DNA from: Enterocloster hominis (ex Liu et al. 2021)
GTDB taxonomy: Bacteria > Bacillota > Clostridia > Lachnospirales > Lachnospiraceae
Assembly (NCBI GenBank): GCA_014385265.1
Contig: JACRTJ010000006.1
Coordinates: 1 to 64,000 of the forward strand
DNA: 64,000 bases
Reading direction: 5' to 3'
This document shows positions 1 through 8,189 of the stretch, piece by piece; positions within the stretch are counted from its first letter, which is position 1; each line of letters starts with the position of its first letter. The notes below the pieces were generated by a model. The model did no database searches, was not told the origin of the DNA, and worked only from the letters and a program-made list of their open reading frames with translations. The translations under genes and the position numbers were made by a program.

Positions 1-1471
1 TTCCCCTCTGGCCGTCCGTAAGGGCTTCCACGATCTCGTCCTCTGTGGTCAGCACTGTAATGGCTGAATCATGGACCAGATGGTCATATCCCACGAATTT
101 TGTGGTGACTGCCGGGTCGATGGACTGGTAAACGGTCACATCTGCGCCCATATAGTTGGTGGTCTTTCTGGCCTTTCTGGCTTTTTCCTTCTGCTCCTTC
201 ATGCAGGCGGCAAAGCCCTCTTCATCCACCTGGAAGGACCTTTCCTCCAGGATCTCCTTTGTAAGATCCAGCGGGAAGCCGTAGGTATCATAAAGCTTGA
301 AGGCGTCTGCGCCGGAAAGGGTATCCGAGCCGCTCTTTCTCATCTCCTCTTCCATATCGGAAAGGATGGCAAGGCCCTGGTCGATGGTCTTATTGAACTT
401 GTCCTCTTCCTCTGTAAGGACCTTAAAGATCATCACCTTCTTCTCCTCCAGCTCCGGATATCCGTCTTTGGATAATGCGATCACTGTATCGGAGAGGTTG
501 GCTAAGAACTTTCCTTCGATCCCCAGCTTTCTCCCATGGCGGGCAGCCCGGCGTAAAAGCCGGCGGAGCACATAGCCGCGGCCTTCGTTGGAGGGCATGA
601 TGCCGTCGGAGATCATAAAGGTACAGGATTTGATATGGTCGGTCACGATCCGCAGGGAAACGTCAGTTTCATAGTCCTTCTGGTATTCTTTTCCGGCCAG
701 CTGGCATACCCGGTCTAAAAGCGCTTTGTTGGTGTCGATGGTGAACAGAGAATCCACATCCTGGACCACAACGGCCAGACGCTCTAAGCCCATGCCGGTG
801 TCGATGTTCTTCTGGGCCAGCTCCGTATAATTTCCATGGCCGTCGTTCTCAAACTGGGAGAATACGTTGTTCCATACCTCGATATAGCGGTCGCATTCGC
901 AGCCTACGGTACAATCCGGCTTTCCGCAGCCATACTTTTCTCCCCGGTCATAATAGATCTCGGAACAGGGGCCGCAGGGGCCTGCGCCATGCTCCCAGAA
1001 GTTATCCTCTCTTCCAAAGCGGAAGATCCTTTCTGCGGGGACACCGATCTCCTCGTTCCAGATCTTAAAGGCCTCTTCATCGTCCAGGTAGATGGACGGA
1101 TAGAGCCGGTCGGGATCCAGTCCCACCACCTGGGTCAGGAACTCCCAGGACCAGTGGAGGGATTCGGTCTTAAAATAATCTCCAAAGGAAAAGTTTCCCA
1201 GCATCTCAAAGAAGGTGCCGTGGCGGGCGGTCTTTCCGATATTCTCGATATCGCCTGTACGGATACACTTCTGGCAGGTACATACCCTGCGCCTGGGCGG
1301 GATCTCCTGGCCGGTAAAATAGGGCTTTAAGGGAGCCATACCGGCATTTATAAGAAGTAAGCTGTTATCATTATGCGGAACGAGGGAGAAGCTCTTCATT
1401 GCCAGATGGTCCTTGCTCTCGAAAAATTCAAGGAACATTCTCCTCAGTTCATTCACACCATATTTCTGCAT
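1..1471 (-). CDS. alaS: Alanyl-tRNA synthetase, N-terminal 490 codons (cut by window edge)
   Basis: This enzyme charges tRNA-Ala with alanine in the cytoplasm. The protein opens MQKYGVNELRRMFLEFFESK, the typical AlaRS start, followed by the class II motif 1 region with NAGMAPLKPYFTG. Further on are RHGTFFEMLGNFSFGDYF, GPCGPCSEIYYDRG and RRAARHGRKLG, all hallmarks of the AlaRS catalytic domain. The family is usually about 870-880 residues, so the editing and C-Ala domains lie beyond base 1. The start at 1471 is fixed by AGGAGG at 1481-1486. A 39-codon ORF ends 17 bases upstream and is probably co-transcribed. I saw no T-box leader. Confidence 0.97.
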   Translation of the reverse strand, partial: MQKYGVNELRRMFLEFFESKDHLAMKSFSLVPHNDNSLLLINAGMAPLKPYFTGQEIPPRRRVCTCQKCIRTGDIENIGKTARHGTFFEMLGNFSFGDYFKTESLHWSWEFLTQVVGLDPDRLYPSIYLDDEEAFKIWNEEIGVPAERIFRFGREDNFWEHGAGPCGPCSEIYYDRGEKYGCGKPDCTVGCECDRYIEVWNNVFSQFENDGHGNYTELAQKNIDTGMGLERLAVVVQDVDSLFTIDTNKALLDRVCQLAGKEYQKDYETDVSLRIVTDHIKSCTFMISDGIMPSNEGRGYVLRRLLRRAARHGRKLGIEGKFLANLSDTVIALSKDGYPELEEKKVMIFKVLTEEEDKFNKTIDQGLAILSDMEEEMRKSGSDTLSGADAFKLYDTYGFPLDLTKEILEERSFQVDEEGFAACMKEQKEKARKARKTTNYMGADVTVYQSIDPAVTTKFVGYDHLVHDSAITVLTTEDEIVEALTDGQRG

Positions 1472-1488
1472 GGTCTTTTGCCTCCTGG

Positions 1489-1608
1489 TTACTGTTTATT
1501 TCTTCTGTCTCTGAATTTTTTTCCGCAGACAACGCCAAAGAAAGCGGCGGCCCCAAGGATCAGGAACTTTCCTGCGGTTTCTATAAAAGCAGCGAATAAT
1601 GCGGTCAT
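1489..1608 (-). CDS. Small hydrophobic protein upstream of alaS (39 aa)
   Basis: A 39-codon ORF begins MTALFAAFIETAGKF and continues through a hydrophobic, Ala/Gly/Phe-rich stretch (about residues 13-27) to a basic tail GKKFRDRRNKQ. This gives one predicted membrane helix with a positive, probably cytoplasmic, C-terminus. Translation is well supported: AAGGAGGA lies at about 1612-1620, seven bases before the ATG. Its stop is followed directly by the alaS ribosome site. I do not recognise a family. It could be a true small membrane protein or a leader peptide whose translation affects alaS. A 17-bp palindrome lies about 60 bases upstream. Confidence 0.6.
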   Translation of the reverse strand: MTALFAAFIETAGKFLILGAAAFFGVVCGKKFRDRRNKQ

Positions 1609-1670
1609 AGACTCCTCCTTTTCCGGCTGTCTTTCAGATTCAGACGCCTGTGCTTTGATAAATGGCACAT

Positions 1671-1687
1671 TGATATACGATATATCA
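1671..1687. promoter_or_regulatory. Perfect 17-bp palindrome, possible operator
   Basis: TGATATA-CGA-TATATCA is a perfect inverted repeat with 7-bp arms and a 3-bp centre. It lies between the 39-codon ORF/alaS unit and the terminator of the LprI-like gene, about 60 bases upstream of the small ORF. The size and symmetry suit a dimeric repressor. No regulator is assigned. Confidence 0.4.
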
Positions 1688-1730
1688 TAATCTTAAATCC
1701 CCAGATATGCAAGAAGAAAATTTAAATTAT

Positions 1731-1761
1731 AAAAACCGGGGCCATGATCTCCCCGGTTTTT
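1731..1761 (-). terminator. Rho-independent terminator of the LprI-like gene
   Basis: An 11-bp stem, AAAAACCGGGG with CCCCGGTTTTT, encloses a 9-base loop. Read on the minus strand it follows directly on the stop codon at 1760-1762 and ends in a T-run. The A/T-flanked stem could also work in the other direction. Confidence 0.8.
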
Positions 1762-2638
1762 ATTCTGAAGCCGCCCCGTCCGGCATCCGCTCCAGGATCT
1801 CTTCATATTCTTCCATCAGTTCGTAGCACCGGACCCGCGTTTCCTCCGCCATGGCCCTTCTGGACTCCAGGGTCTGGTTCTGGGGGACTGGGGAGGCTTC
1901 CGCAGCCCTGGCGGCCGCCTGGTCCCTTTCCTTCATCCATTCCAGCTCTGCAATACGCAGCGTCTCCGCTTCTTTTTCAGTCATACGGGCCCGGATGGAG
2001 CCGTATACCAGGTTCAGCTCCTGGTCCCACAGGGTCCAGAGCTGCTCTGCCGCCGCATAGGCGGAAATGGCGTTTTCGTCCTTAACGCTGCCCTGGTACT
2101 GCCAGGACAGCTCCCTGGCCTTCTCCAGGCGGGCGTCCAGCTCATCCTTTGTAAATACGGTCTTTGCCTCCATGGCTTCCTGGCCGGAAGCCTCCACTGC
2201 CTCCGCAGGCACCGCCGGATCCAGAGGAGATTTTACCGTTTCCTCCACAGCCGCATCCGCTTCTGCGGCCGCCTGGATCCCGGCTTCAGCCGCCTCCTCC
2301 TGTTCCGCCTCTTCAACGGCTGTCTCCGGGGATCCCAGAGCCGCACGGGCTCCCGGAGCCAGATTCCCCGGTTCCTTCCCTCCGGCTGCCTGGGGGGCTT
2401 TTCCCCCCTTTCCCCGGACGCCTGCATCTGCCTGGTCCATCAGAGCCTTTAGGGAAGCTTCCGGTACGGATGCTTCCCTGGGCACAGATATCTGTGCCCC
2501 GCGGGCCTCGGTTTCCGTCACGGCCGCCATGGCGGCCTCTGTGCTCTCCCTCACAAAGCTGCTGGTGACGCTGGTGGTAAAGATCCCGGCGGCCAGGATG
2601 CACAGGACTGTGAGCCACATTCCATTCCGTCTGTTCAT
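1760..2638 (-). CDS. Exported protein with C-terminal LprI/DUF1311-like domain
   Basis: A 292-residue protein. Residues 1-25 form a basic-hydrophobic segment (MNRRNGMWLTVLCILAAGIF), a signal peptide or N-terminal anchor. Residues about 30-155 are a low-complexity Ala/Glu/Gly/Pro-rich linker. Residues about 165-285 are alpha-helical and carry WDQELNLVYGSIRARMTEKE and LEWMKERDQAAARAAE, which resemble the lysozyme-inhibitor LprI-type (DUF1311) pattern. LprI domains are known as lysozyme inhibitors in some bacteria. Whether this one binds lysozyme is not shown, and the paired cysteines often seen in LprI are not obvious. It has its own downstream terminator. A weak promoter may lie within 2640-2700. 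Confidence 0.6.
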   Translation of the reverse strand: MNRRNGMWLTVLCILAAGIFTTSVTSSFVRESTEAAMAAVTETEARGAQISVPREASVPEASLKALMDQADAGVRGKGGKAPQAAGGKEPGNLAPGARAALGSPETAVEEAEQEEAAEAGIQAAAEADAAVEETVKSPLDPAVPAEAVEASGQEAMEAKTVFTKDELDARLEKARELSWQYQGSVKDENAISAYAAAEQLWTLWDQELNLVYGSIRARMTEKEAETLRIAELEWMKERDQAAARAAEASPVPQNQTLESRRAMAEETRVRCYELMEEYEEILERMPDGAASE

Positions 2639-2800
2639 ATATCAAACTCCATTCGGTATGACCTTCGATCTCTGGTCTGCTTTATGAAATAAAGATAACA
2701 CAAACGGAACCACTTGTGAACACAAATCGCAAATTAGTAATATTTTGTAAGATTATCGTAACTTTTTCCACAGATCCGGCATCACAGCCGGTCGTTCAGA

Positions 2801-3280
2801 CTAAGCTTCCAGCCCCGTATCCGTCAGGAGACCGCTTCCGTCGGCCGCCGCAGTGGCCAGCCGGTCGCATCTTTCATTCTCCGGATGGCCGTCGTGGCCC
2901 TTGACCCAGAAAAAAGTGACCACATGGGGCTCCATGGCCTTTAAAAGCCTCTTCCATAGGTCCGAATTCTTCACCGGTCCGCTTTTGGGCCGGTTCCAGC
3001 CATGCTTCACCCAGCCGTCGATCCACTTCTGGTTGAAAGCGTCCACCAGATACCGGGAATCGGAATAAAGCTCCACCTCACAGGGCCGGTTTAATGCCTC
3101 CAGCCCTGCAATGGCTGCCATCAGCTCCATCCGGTTATTGGTGGTCTTCACATATCCGGCGGACAGCTCTTTTTCATGGAGCGTGCCCTCCTTGTCCACA
3201 AACTGGAGGACAGCTCCGTAGCCGCCCGGCCCGTCGGGGTTTCCGCGGGCCGCGCCATCTGTGTATAACGTTACTTTCAT
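2801..3280 (-). CDS. rnhA: Ribonuclease HI
   Basis: A 159-residue type 1 RNase H that cleaves the RNA strand of RNA-DNA hybrids. The four acidic metal ligands are visible: D8 (YTDGA), E52 (NRMEL), D74 (YSDSRY) and D139 (ERCDRLA). The catalytic-loop histidine sits in [11 protein letters not shown] (H129). Length and motif spacing match E. coli RnhA. Its start lies 27 bases after the stop of the upstream metallo-hydrolase gene, so the two are likely co-transcribed. A short CCGGC-N6-GCCGG hairpin follows the stop near 2775-2795. Confidence 0.96.
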   Translation of the reverse strand: MKVTLYTDGAARGNPDGPGGYGAVLQFVDKEGTLHEKELSAGYVKTTNNRMELMAAIAGLEALNRPCEVELYSDSRYLVDAFNQKWIDGWVKHGWNRPKSGPVKNSDLWKRLLKAMEPHVVTFFWVKGHDGHPENERCDRLATAAADGSGLLTDTGLEA

Positions 3281-3307
3281 GAATGATCCTTTCCTTCCGC
3301 CAGCCCT

Positions 3308-4909
3308 TTACAGATCCCACTTATCGCAGAGGGCATTGACGTCTGCTGTAAATTTCTTTATGTCTTTATTGGCACATTCCCGGTTCTTCCGGATCACCCG
3401 CATCAGGCGCTCGCCTGCGGCCACAAGAAGCTCAAAGATGGTCCGGTTCTCCTTCTGCCGTTCTGTCTCCCTGCGGAGGGGAACGCCCACAGTCTGTTTA
3501 AGCCATGCTCCTGCGGCCAGGTCGTAAACAGAGCCGGAAAACGGGGCCGCAGTCTCAAACCCATAGTCTGTGTGGAGAAGGCCGGCAAAGCTGGTGCACA
3601 CATCGTCGTCGCCGTGGACCAGGAATACCTGGGACGGCTTTTCCTTAAAGGCCGATACCCATGTGATCAGTCCGTTCATATCTGCATGGCCGGAAATTCC
3701 GTCCAGCTTTTCGATATGAGCCTCCACATCGATGGTCTCGCCGAACAGCTTCACCACCTGGGTTCCCTCCAGAAGACTCCGCCCCAGGGTCCCCACAGCC
3801 TGGTAGCCGGCAAAGAGGATGGTACATTCGGGCCGCCACAGGTTATGCTTTAAGTGGTGGCGGATACGGCCGGCATCGCACATGCCCGCCGCGGAGATGA
3901 TCACCTTGGGCGTCATATCAAAGTTGATGTTTTTGGAATCCTCGCTGGTGATGGAAAGCTTAAGACCTGGGAAGCCGATGGGGTTGATCCCCCGGTTCAC
4001 CAGATCCATGGCCTCTTCATCGTAGCATTCCATGATGTTTTTTGTAAACACCTGGGTGGCCTCCACTGCCAGCGGACTGTCCACATAGACCTCAAAATCA
4101 TCATGGCCCTTTATGAGCTTTTCTTCCTTGATCTTTCTCATGAAATACAGGATCTCCTGGGTACGGCCCACGGCAAAGGCCGGGATCACCAGGTTGCCGC
4201 CCCGGTCCAGGGTCTCCTGGAGGATCTGGGCCAGCTCTTCGATGTGCTCATGGGTCCGGTCATGGGTCCGGTCGCCGTAGGTACACTCCATGACCACATA
4301 ATCCGCTTCGTCAATATAGCTGGGGTTTTTGATCAGCGGCTTATTCTTGTTTCCGATGTCGCCGGAGAACACGATCTTCTTCTCCACCCCCTCTTCCTCC
4401 ATCCATACCTCGATGGAGGCAGACCCCAGAAGGTGGCCCACATCGGTGAAGCGGATCCTGAGGCCGTCGGTGAGGGTCAGCACATCTTTGTAATGGCAGG
4501 GGACAAAATGGGTCAGAACGCCTTGGGCGTCGTTTATGGTGTAGAGAGGCTCCACCTCCGGCTTACCGGCACGCCTGGCCTTCCGGTTCTTCCATTCCGC
4601 CTCCATTTCCTGGATATGGGCGCTGTCCTTTAACATAATGTTGCACAGATCGCAGGTGGCCTGGGTGGCAAAGATCTGTCCCCGGAAGCCCTCTGCATAG
4701 AGCAGCGGCAGAAGTCCCGTATGATCGATGTGGGCGTGGGTGATCAGGATATAATCCACATCCGGGATCGCAAACGGAAGTTCTGCATTTTCATAAACAT
4801 TTCCCCCCTGCTCCATTCCATAATCGACCAGGATCTTTTTTCCACATGCCTCCAGGCAGTGGCAGCTCCCCGTCACTTCGTGGTTGGCGCCAATGAATGT
4901 CAATTTCAT
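3308..4909 (-). CDS. Metallo-beta-lactamase/beta-CASP RNA-specificity domain hydrolase
   Basis: A 533-residue MBL-fold protein of the Ysh1/CPSF73-like bacterial group. THAHIDHTG at 57-65 is the zinc-binding HxHxDH motif, with SGDIGNKNKP further on as the metal-bridging aspartate region. The beta-CASP domain fills the middle (PAFAVGRTQEILY, SAAGMCDAGRIRHHL), followed by LDGISGHAD and VHGDDD. Proteins of this group are known or presumed RNA endonucleases or exonucleases, and the substrate here is unknown. AGGAGGGG precedes the start. The last ~80 residues are helical and basic. Confidence 0.88.
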   Translation of the reverse strand: MKLTFIGANHEVTGSCHCLEACGKKILVDYGMEQGGNVYENAELPFAIPDVDYILITHAHIDHTGLLPLLYAEGFRGQIFATQATCDLCNIMLKDSAHIQEMEAEWKNRKARRAGKPEVEPLYTINDAQGVLTHFVPCHYKDVLTLTDGLRIRFTDVGHLLGSASIEVWMEEEGVEKKIVFSGDIGNKNKPLIKNPSYIDEADYVVMECTYGDRTHDRTHEHIEELAQILQETLDRGGNLVIPAFAVGRTQEILYFMRKIKEEKLIKGHDDFEVYVDSPLAVEATQVFTKNIMECYDEEAMDLVNRGINPIGFPGLKLSITSEDSKNINFDMTPKVIISAAGMCDAGRIRHHLKHNLWRPECTILFAGYQAVGTLGRSLLEGTQVVKLFGETIDVEAHIEKLDGISGHADMNGLITWVSAFKEKPSQVFLVHGDDDVCTSFAGLLHTDYGFETAAPFSGSVYDLAAGAWLKQTVGVPLRRETERQKENRTIFELLVAAGERLMRVIRKNRECANKDIKKFTADVNALCDKWDL

Positions 4910-4981
4910 AGAACCCCTCCTGTCGTTTGTATGGTACCGGTCAATGACCGCTTTTAAATAGTTACATAATTATATCACTTT

Positions 4982-6454
4982 TCAGATAATAATGCAAATC
5001 ATTCCTCCATTGCTGTCATTGATTATTTTCTGAAGGGTATCCTGGAGCTTTGCCTGGCAGTCCTCAGTCATCTGGGAGATCTTGGCCTCCATGCCGTCCT
5101 CCACGATCTGCTCCACGGATTTCCCGAATATGCTGGTCTCCCATACCCCGTCCTCCTTCTGGGCGCTTTTCTTTATGTAGGCGATCAGATCCCTGGCCTG
5201 CTCCTCGCTCCCTACAATGGGAGCGATCTCCGTCTCAATGTGGGCCTTGATCAGATTGATGGACGGGGCCTGGGCATGGATCTTGATGCCGTATTTATTG
5301 CCATGGCGGATCAGCTCCGGTTCCTCTAAGACGATCTCCGATCTATGGGGCATGACGATGCCGTAGCCCCTGGCCCGCACCTGGCTTAAGGCGTTTTTTA
5401 CCTTCTCATATTCGCTCTCCATGGACGAAAGCCTGGCCATGGTATGGAACAGCTCATATTCATCCCGGACAGGGACTCCGGAAAATTCGCTGATGACCTT
5501 AAAATAACATGATTCCTCTGTTTTCACCTGGATCTCCACGGTTCCGTCGGCCATCTCCATCCGGCTGACCGTCATTTCCCGGATCCCCTCTCCCGCCGGA
5601 GCCAGGTTTTCTCCTCCCACATCCTTCATCTGGTCTGCCTTCTTTAAGATCTCCCTGGCGCTTTCAATGGCCGCGGCCTTTAAGGGATGGTCCTCTGGAA
5701 GGATCTCCATCCACCTGGGGATATGGAAGCGGAGCTCCGTCACAGGAAACTCTTTTAAGACTGTGGCCAGGATAGCCTCCACATCCTCCCGCTTCAGCTG
5801 CTCACAGTTCATAGGAAGGACTGTGACCCCATGGTCCTTTTCCAGTCTTTCCGCCAGTTCTCTTGTCTCCTCCGCATAGGGCCTGGCAGAGTTTAACAGC
5901 ATCACAAAGGGCTTCCCGATCTCCTTTAACTCCCGGACCGTCTCGTTTTCCGCCTCCAGATAATCATTCCGCTTCAGCTCTCCGAAGGAGCCGTCGGCCG
6001 TCACTGCGATCCCGATGGTGGAGTGGTCCCGGATCACCTTCCTGGTCCCGATCTCCGCAGCCTGGGTAAAGGGGATCTCATGGTCATACCAGGGTGTTTT
6101 CACCAGCCGCTCCTCTCCGTTCTCCTCATGTCCGGCCGCACCCTCCACCATAAAGCCCACGCAGTCCACCAGCCGCACCCGGGCCGTGATCCCGTCCTCC
6201 AGGGCGATCTCCGCCGCCTCCTTGGGAATAAATTTCGGCTCCGTGGTCATGATGGTCTTTCCAGCGGCGCTCTGGGGCAGTTCATCCCGGGCAATGGCCT
6301 TCAGATGGCCCTCCGGCAGCTTCGGAAGCACCATCAGCTCCATAAACCGTTTGATGAACGTGGATTTTCCCGTGCGGACAGGTCCGGCCACGCCGATGTA
6401 GATCTCTCCGCCCGTCCGGGCTTCAATGTCTTTGTATACCTGAAAATTGTCCAT
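4982..6454 (-). CDS. spoIVA: Stage IV sporulation protein A (spore coat assembly ATPase)
   Basis: A 490-residue SpoIVA, the cytoskeletal ATPase that polymerises on the forespore membrane as the base of the spore coat. It opens MDNFQVYKDIEARTGGEIYI, with Walker A GPVRTGKS at 24-31. The C-terminus, GGMICIII, is the hydrophobic tail that contacts SpoVM in the family. Length is typical. This is the clearest evidence that the organism makes endospores. The gene follows gpsA after 68 bases that contain a large hairpin overlapping the ribosome site. Confidence 0.97.
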   Translation of the reverse strand: MDNFQVYKDIEARTGGEIYIGVAGPVRTGKSTFIKRFMELMVLPKLPEGHLKAIARDELPQSAAGKTIMTTEPKFIPKEAAEIALEDGITARVRLVDCVGFMVEGAAGHEENGEERLVKTPWYDHEIPFTQAAEIGTRKVIRDHSTIGIAVTADGSFGELKRNDYLEAENETVRELKEIGKPFVMLLNSARPYAEETRELAERLEKDHGVTVLPMNCEQLKREDVEAILATVLKEFPVTELRFHIPRWMEILPEDHPLKAAAIESAREILKKADQMKDVGGENLAPAGEGIREMTVSRMEMADGTVEIQVKTEESCYFKVISEFSGVPVRDEYELFHTMARLSSMESEYEKVKNALSQVRARGYGIVMPHRSEIVLEEPELIRHGNKYGIKIHAQAPSINLIKAHIETEIAPIVGSEEQARDLIAYIKKSAQKEDGVWETSIFGKSVEQIVEDGMEAKISQMTEDCQAKLQDTLQKIINDSNGGMICIII

Positions 6455-6460
6455 GAAAAT

Positions 6461-6499
6461 ACCCCCTTTTTATACTACCAGAGTATATGCAAAGGGGGT
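6461..6499 (-). promoter_or_regulatory. Hairpin covering the spoIVA ribosome-binding region
   Basis: A long hairpin with outer stem ACCCCCTTT (6461-6469) with AAAGGGGGT (6491-6499) and inner stem TATACT (6471-6476) with AGTATA (6482-6487). On the minus strand the 3' arm, AAAGGGGGT, is the only purine-rich element before the spoIVA ATG, so folding would hide it. It may instead be a gpsA terminator, but the following T-run (ATTTTC) is weak. A sporulation promoter would also be expected here; none could be fixed. Confidence 0.5.
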
Positions 6500-6522
6500 T
6501 TTTCACAGAACTGGAAAAAAGC

Positions 6523-7533
6523 CTATTCCTCCCAGGGAAGGGAGGTATTCTCGATGCGTCTGTCCCGCATCATCAGATCGGTCACCGCGTCTTTCGCGGG
6601 TTTTCCTTCAAACAGCACCTGGTTCACCGCTTCCACAATGGGCATGGGAACGCTGTATTTTTTTGAGAGGGCCAGGGCTGCTCTGGCTGAATATACGCCC
6701 TCCACCACCATCTGGACCTCCTTCATGGCCTCCTCCATGGTATAGCCTTTACCAATGAGGATCCCGGCCCGGCGGTTCCGGCTGTGCATACTGGCGCAGG
6801 TCACGATCAGGTCTCCGATGCCTGTAAGCCCGGCAAAGGTCTGGAAGCTGCCTCCCATGGCCATCCCCAGACGGCTGATCTCTGCAATGCCGCGGGTGAT
6901 CAGGGCAGCTTTTGTATTATCCCCGTACCCCAGGCCGTCGGCAGCTCCCGCCGCCAGGGCCACCACATTCTTTAAGGCAGCCCCCACCTCGATGCCAAGG
7001 ACGTCCGGGCTTGTGTACACCCGGAATACAGGGCTCATAAAGGCGGACTGGACAGCCTCCGCGATCCTTTTCTTCCTGGAGCCTGCCACACAGGTGGTGG
7101 GAAGGCCGCGGCTCACCTCCTCCGCGTGGCTGGGGCCCGAAAGGACCGCCGGCTCACACTGGGGGATCTCCTCCTGGATGATCTCCGTCATGGTCTTTAA
7201 GGTATCCTCTTCAATTCCCTTGGCCACATCCACGATGATCTGGCCCTGGGGGCAGAATTCCTTCATCCGCCGCGCCGTGGACCGTACAAACACCGACGGG
7301 ACCGAAAGGACCAGCATATCCTTTTCCTTCATGGCCTCCTCCAGATCCGCCGTATAGCGGATGGAATCCGGAAGCGTCACCTCCGGAAGGTTTTTATGCT
7401 TGTGGGTGGAGCGCATCTCCTCGATCTCCTGCGGGATCGCAGACCATAAGTCCACCTGATGACCGTTATTATTTAAAAGCACTGCAATGGCGGTTCCCCA
7501 TGTACCGGAACCGATCACACCGATCTTTCCCAT
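6523..7533 (-). CDS. gpsA: NAD(P)-dependent glycerol-3-phosphate dehydrogenase
   Basis: A 336-residue enzyme that reduces dihydroxyacetone phosphate to sn-glycerol 3-phosphate for phospholipid synthesis. The Rossmann motif GSGTWGTA lies at 8-15. KNVVALAAGAADGLGYGDNT and GLTGIGDLIVTC are the family's catalytic-domain signatures. It sits in a tight run der-plsY-gpsA, supplying the acceptor used by the adjacent acyltransferase. The gap from plsY is 17 bases. Confidence 0.97.
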   Translation of the reverse strand: MGKIGVIGSGTWGTAIAVLLNNNGHQVDLWSAIPQEIEEMRSTHKHKNLPEVTLPDSIRYTADLEEAMKEKDMLVLSVPSVFVRSTARRMKEFCPQGQIIVDVAKGIEEDTLKTMTEIIQEEIPQCEPAVLSGPSHAEEVSRGLPTTCVAGSRKKRIAEAVQSAFMSPVFRVYTSPDVLGIEVGAALKNVVALAAGAADGLGYGDNTKAALITRGIAEISRLGMAMGGSFQTFAGLTGIGDLIVTCASMHSRNRRAGILIGKGYTMEEAMKEVQMVVEGVYSARAALALSKKYSVPMPIVEAVNQVLFEGKPAKDAVTDLMMRDRRIENTSLPWEE

Positions 7534-7550
7534 AAGTAGTTCCCCTCCTG

Positions 7551-8186
7551 TTATTTTTCCTTATTTCCCCACAATTTATTTTCTGTGCCCTTCAGAAGCC
7601 TCCTTATATTGGCTCTGTGGCGCCAGATGGCCATGACCATAAGGACTCCGGCCACCGCAAAGAATTCCATCCGGTCTCCCTCTGCCACTGCATAGTCCCC
7701 CCGCAGGCCGAAGAACACCATCTGGATAAAGAAAGCAGTCACCACCAGGATCGAGCCCAGGGACACGTATCTGGTGAGGATCACCGCCCCCAGGAAAAGA
7801 GAGGCGCACACCAGGGTCACCCGCCAGTCCATGGACACCAGGATCCCGGCCATGGAGGCGATCCCTTTTCCGCCTTTAAAATGCAGATAGAAGGGGAAAT
7901 TGTGGCCAAGGACCACCCCCAGGCCCGCATAAAGGACGTACAGGTCCACGCTGGGGTCTCCCTTCATCACCAGCCGCACCAGCAGGCAGGCAAAGACCGT
8001 CTTCAGGAAGTCTCCCATAAATACCAGGAGGCCCGCCTTTTTCCCCATGACCCGCAGCGCATTGGTGGTGCCGGAATTGCCGCTGCCATACTGTCTGATA
8101 TCGATATGGTGCATTTTTCCATAGAGATATCCGGTCTGAAACAGGCCGAACACATACCCCGTCAGAAGACATAAGATCCTTTCCAT
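7551..8186 (-). CDS. plsY: Acyl-phosphate:glycerol-3-phosphate acyltransferase
   Basis: A 211-residue integral membrane protein that transfers acyl groups from acyl-phosphate to glycerol 3-phosphate. Motifs GSGNSGTTNALRVMGKKAG near residue 36 and HNFPFYLHFKGGKGIA near 95 match the conserved PlsY loops. Five or so hydrophobic segments are visible. It starts 3 bases after the der stop, consistent with coupled translation. The charged C-terminal tail ends LWGNKEK. Confidence 0.95.
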   Translation of the reverse strand: MERILCLLTGYVFGLFQTGYLYGKMHHIDIRQYGSGNSGTTNALRVMGKKAGLLVFMGDFLKTVFACLLVRLVMKGDPSVDLYVLYAGLGVVLGHNFPFYLHFKGGKGIASMAGILVSMDWRVTLVCASLFLGAVILTRYVSLGSILVVTAFFIQMVFFGLRGDYAVAEGDRMEFFAVAGVLMVMAIWRHRANIRRLLKGTENKLWGNKEK

Positions 8187-8189
8187 GGT

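Noticed and set aside
1609..1760. A T-box leader for alaS
   Set aside because: No T-box sequence, specifier stem or antiterminator pairing is visible; only a short palindrome and an upstream terminator.
3854..4633. A 259-codon open frame on the plus strand
   Set aside because: It lies wholly antisense to the metallo-hydrolase gene, has no ribosome site, and its His/Gly/Leu-rich translation is typical of a shadow of GC-rich codons.
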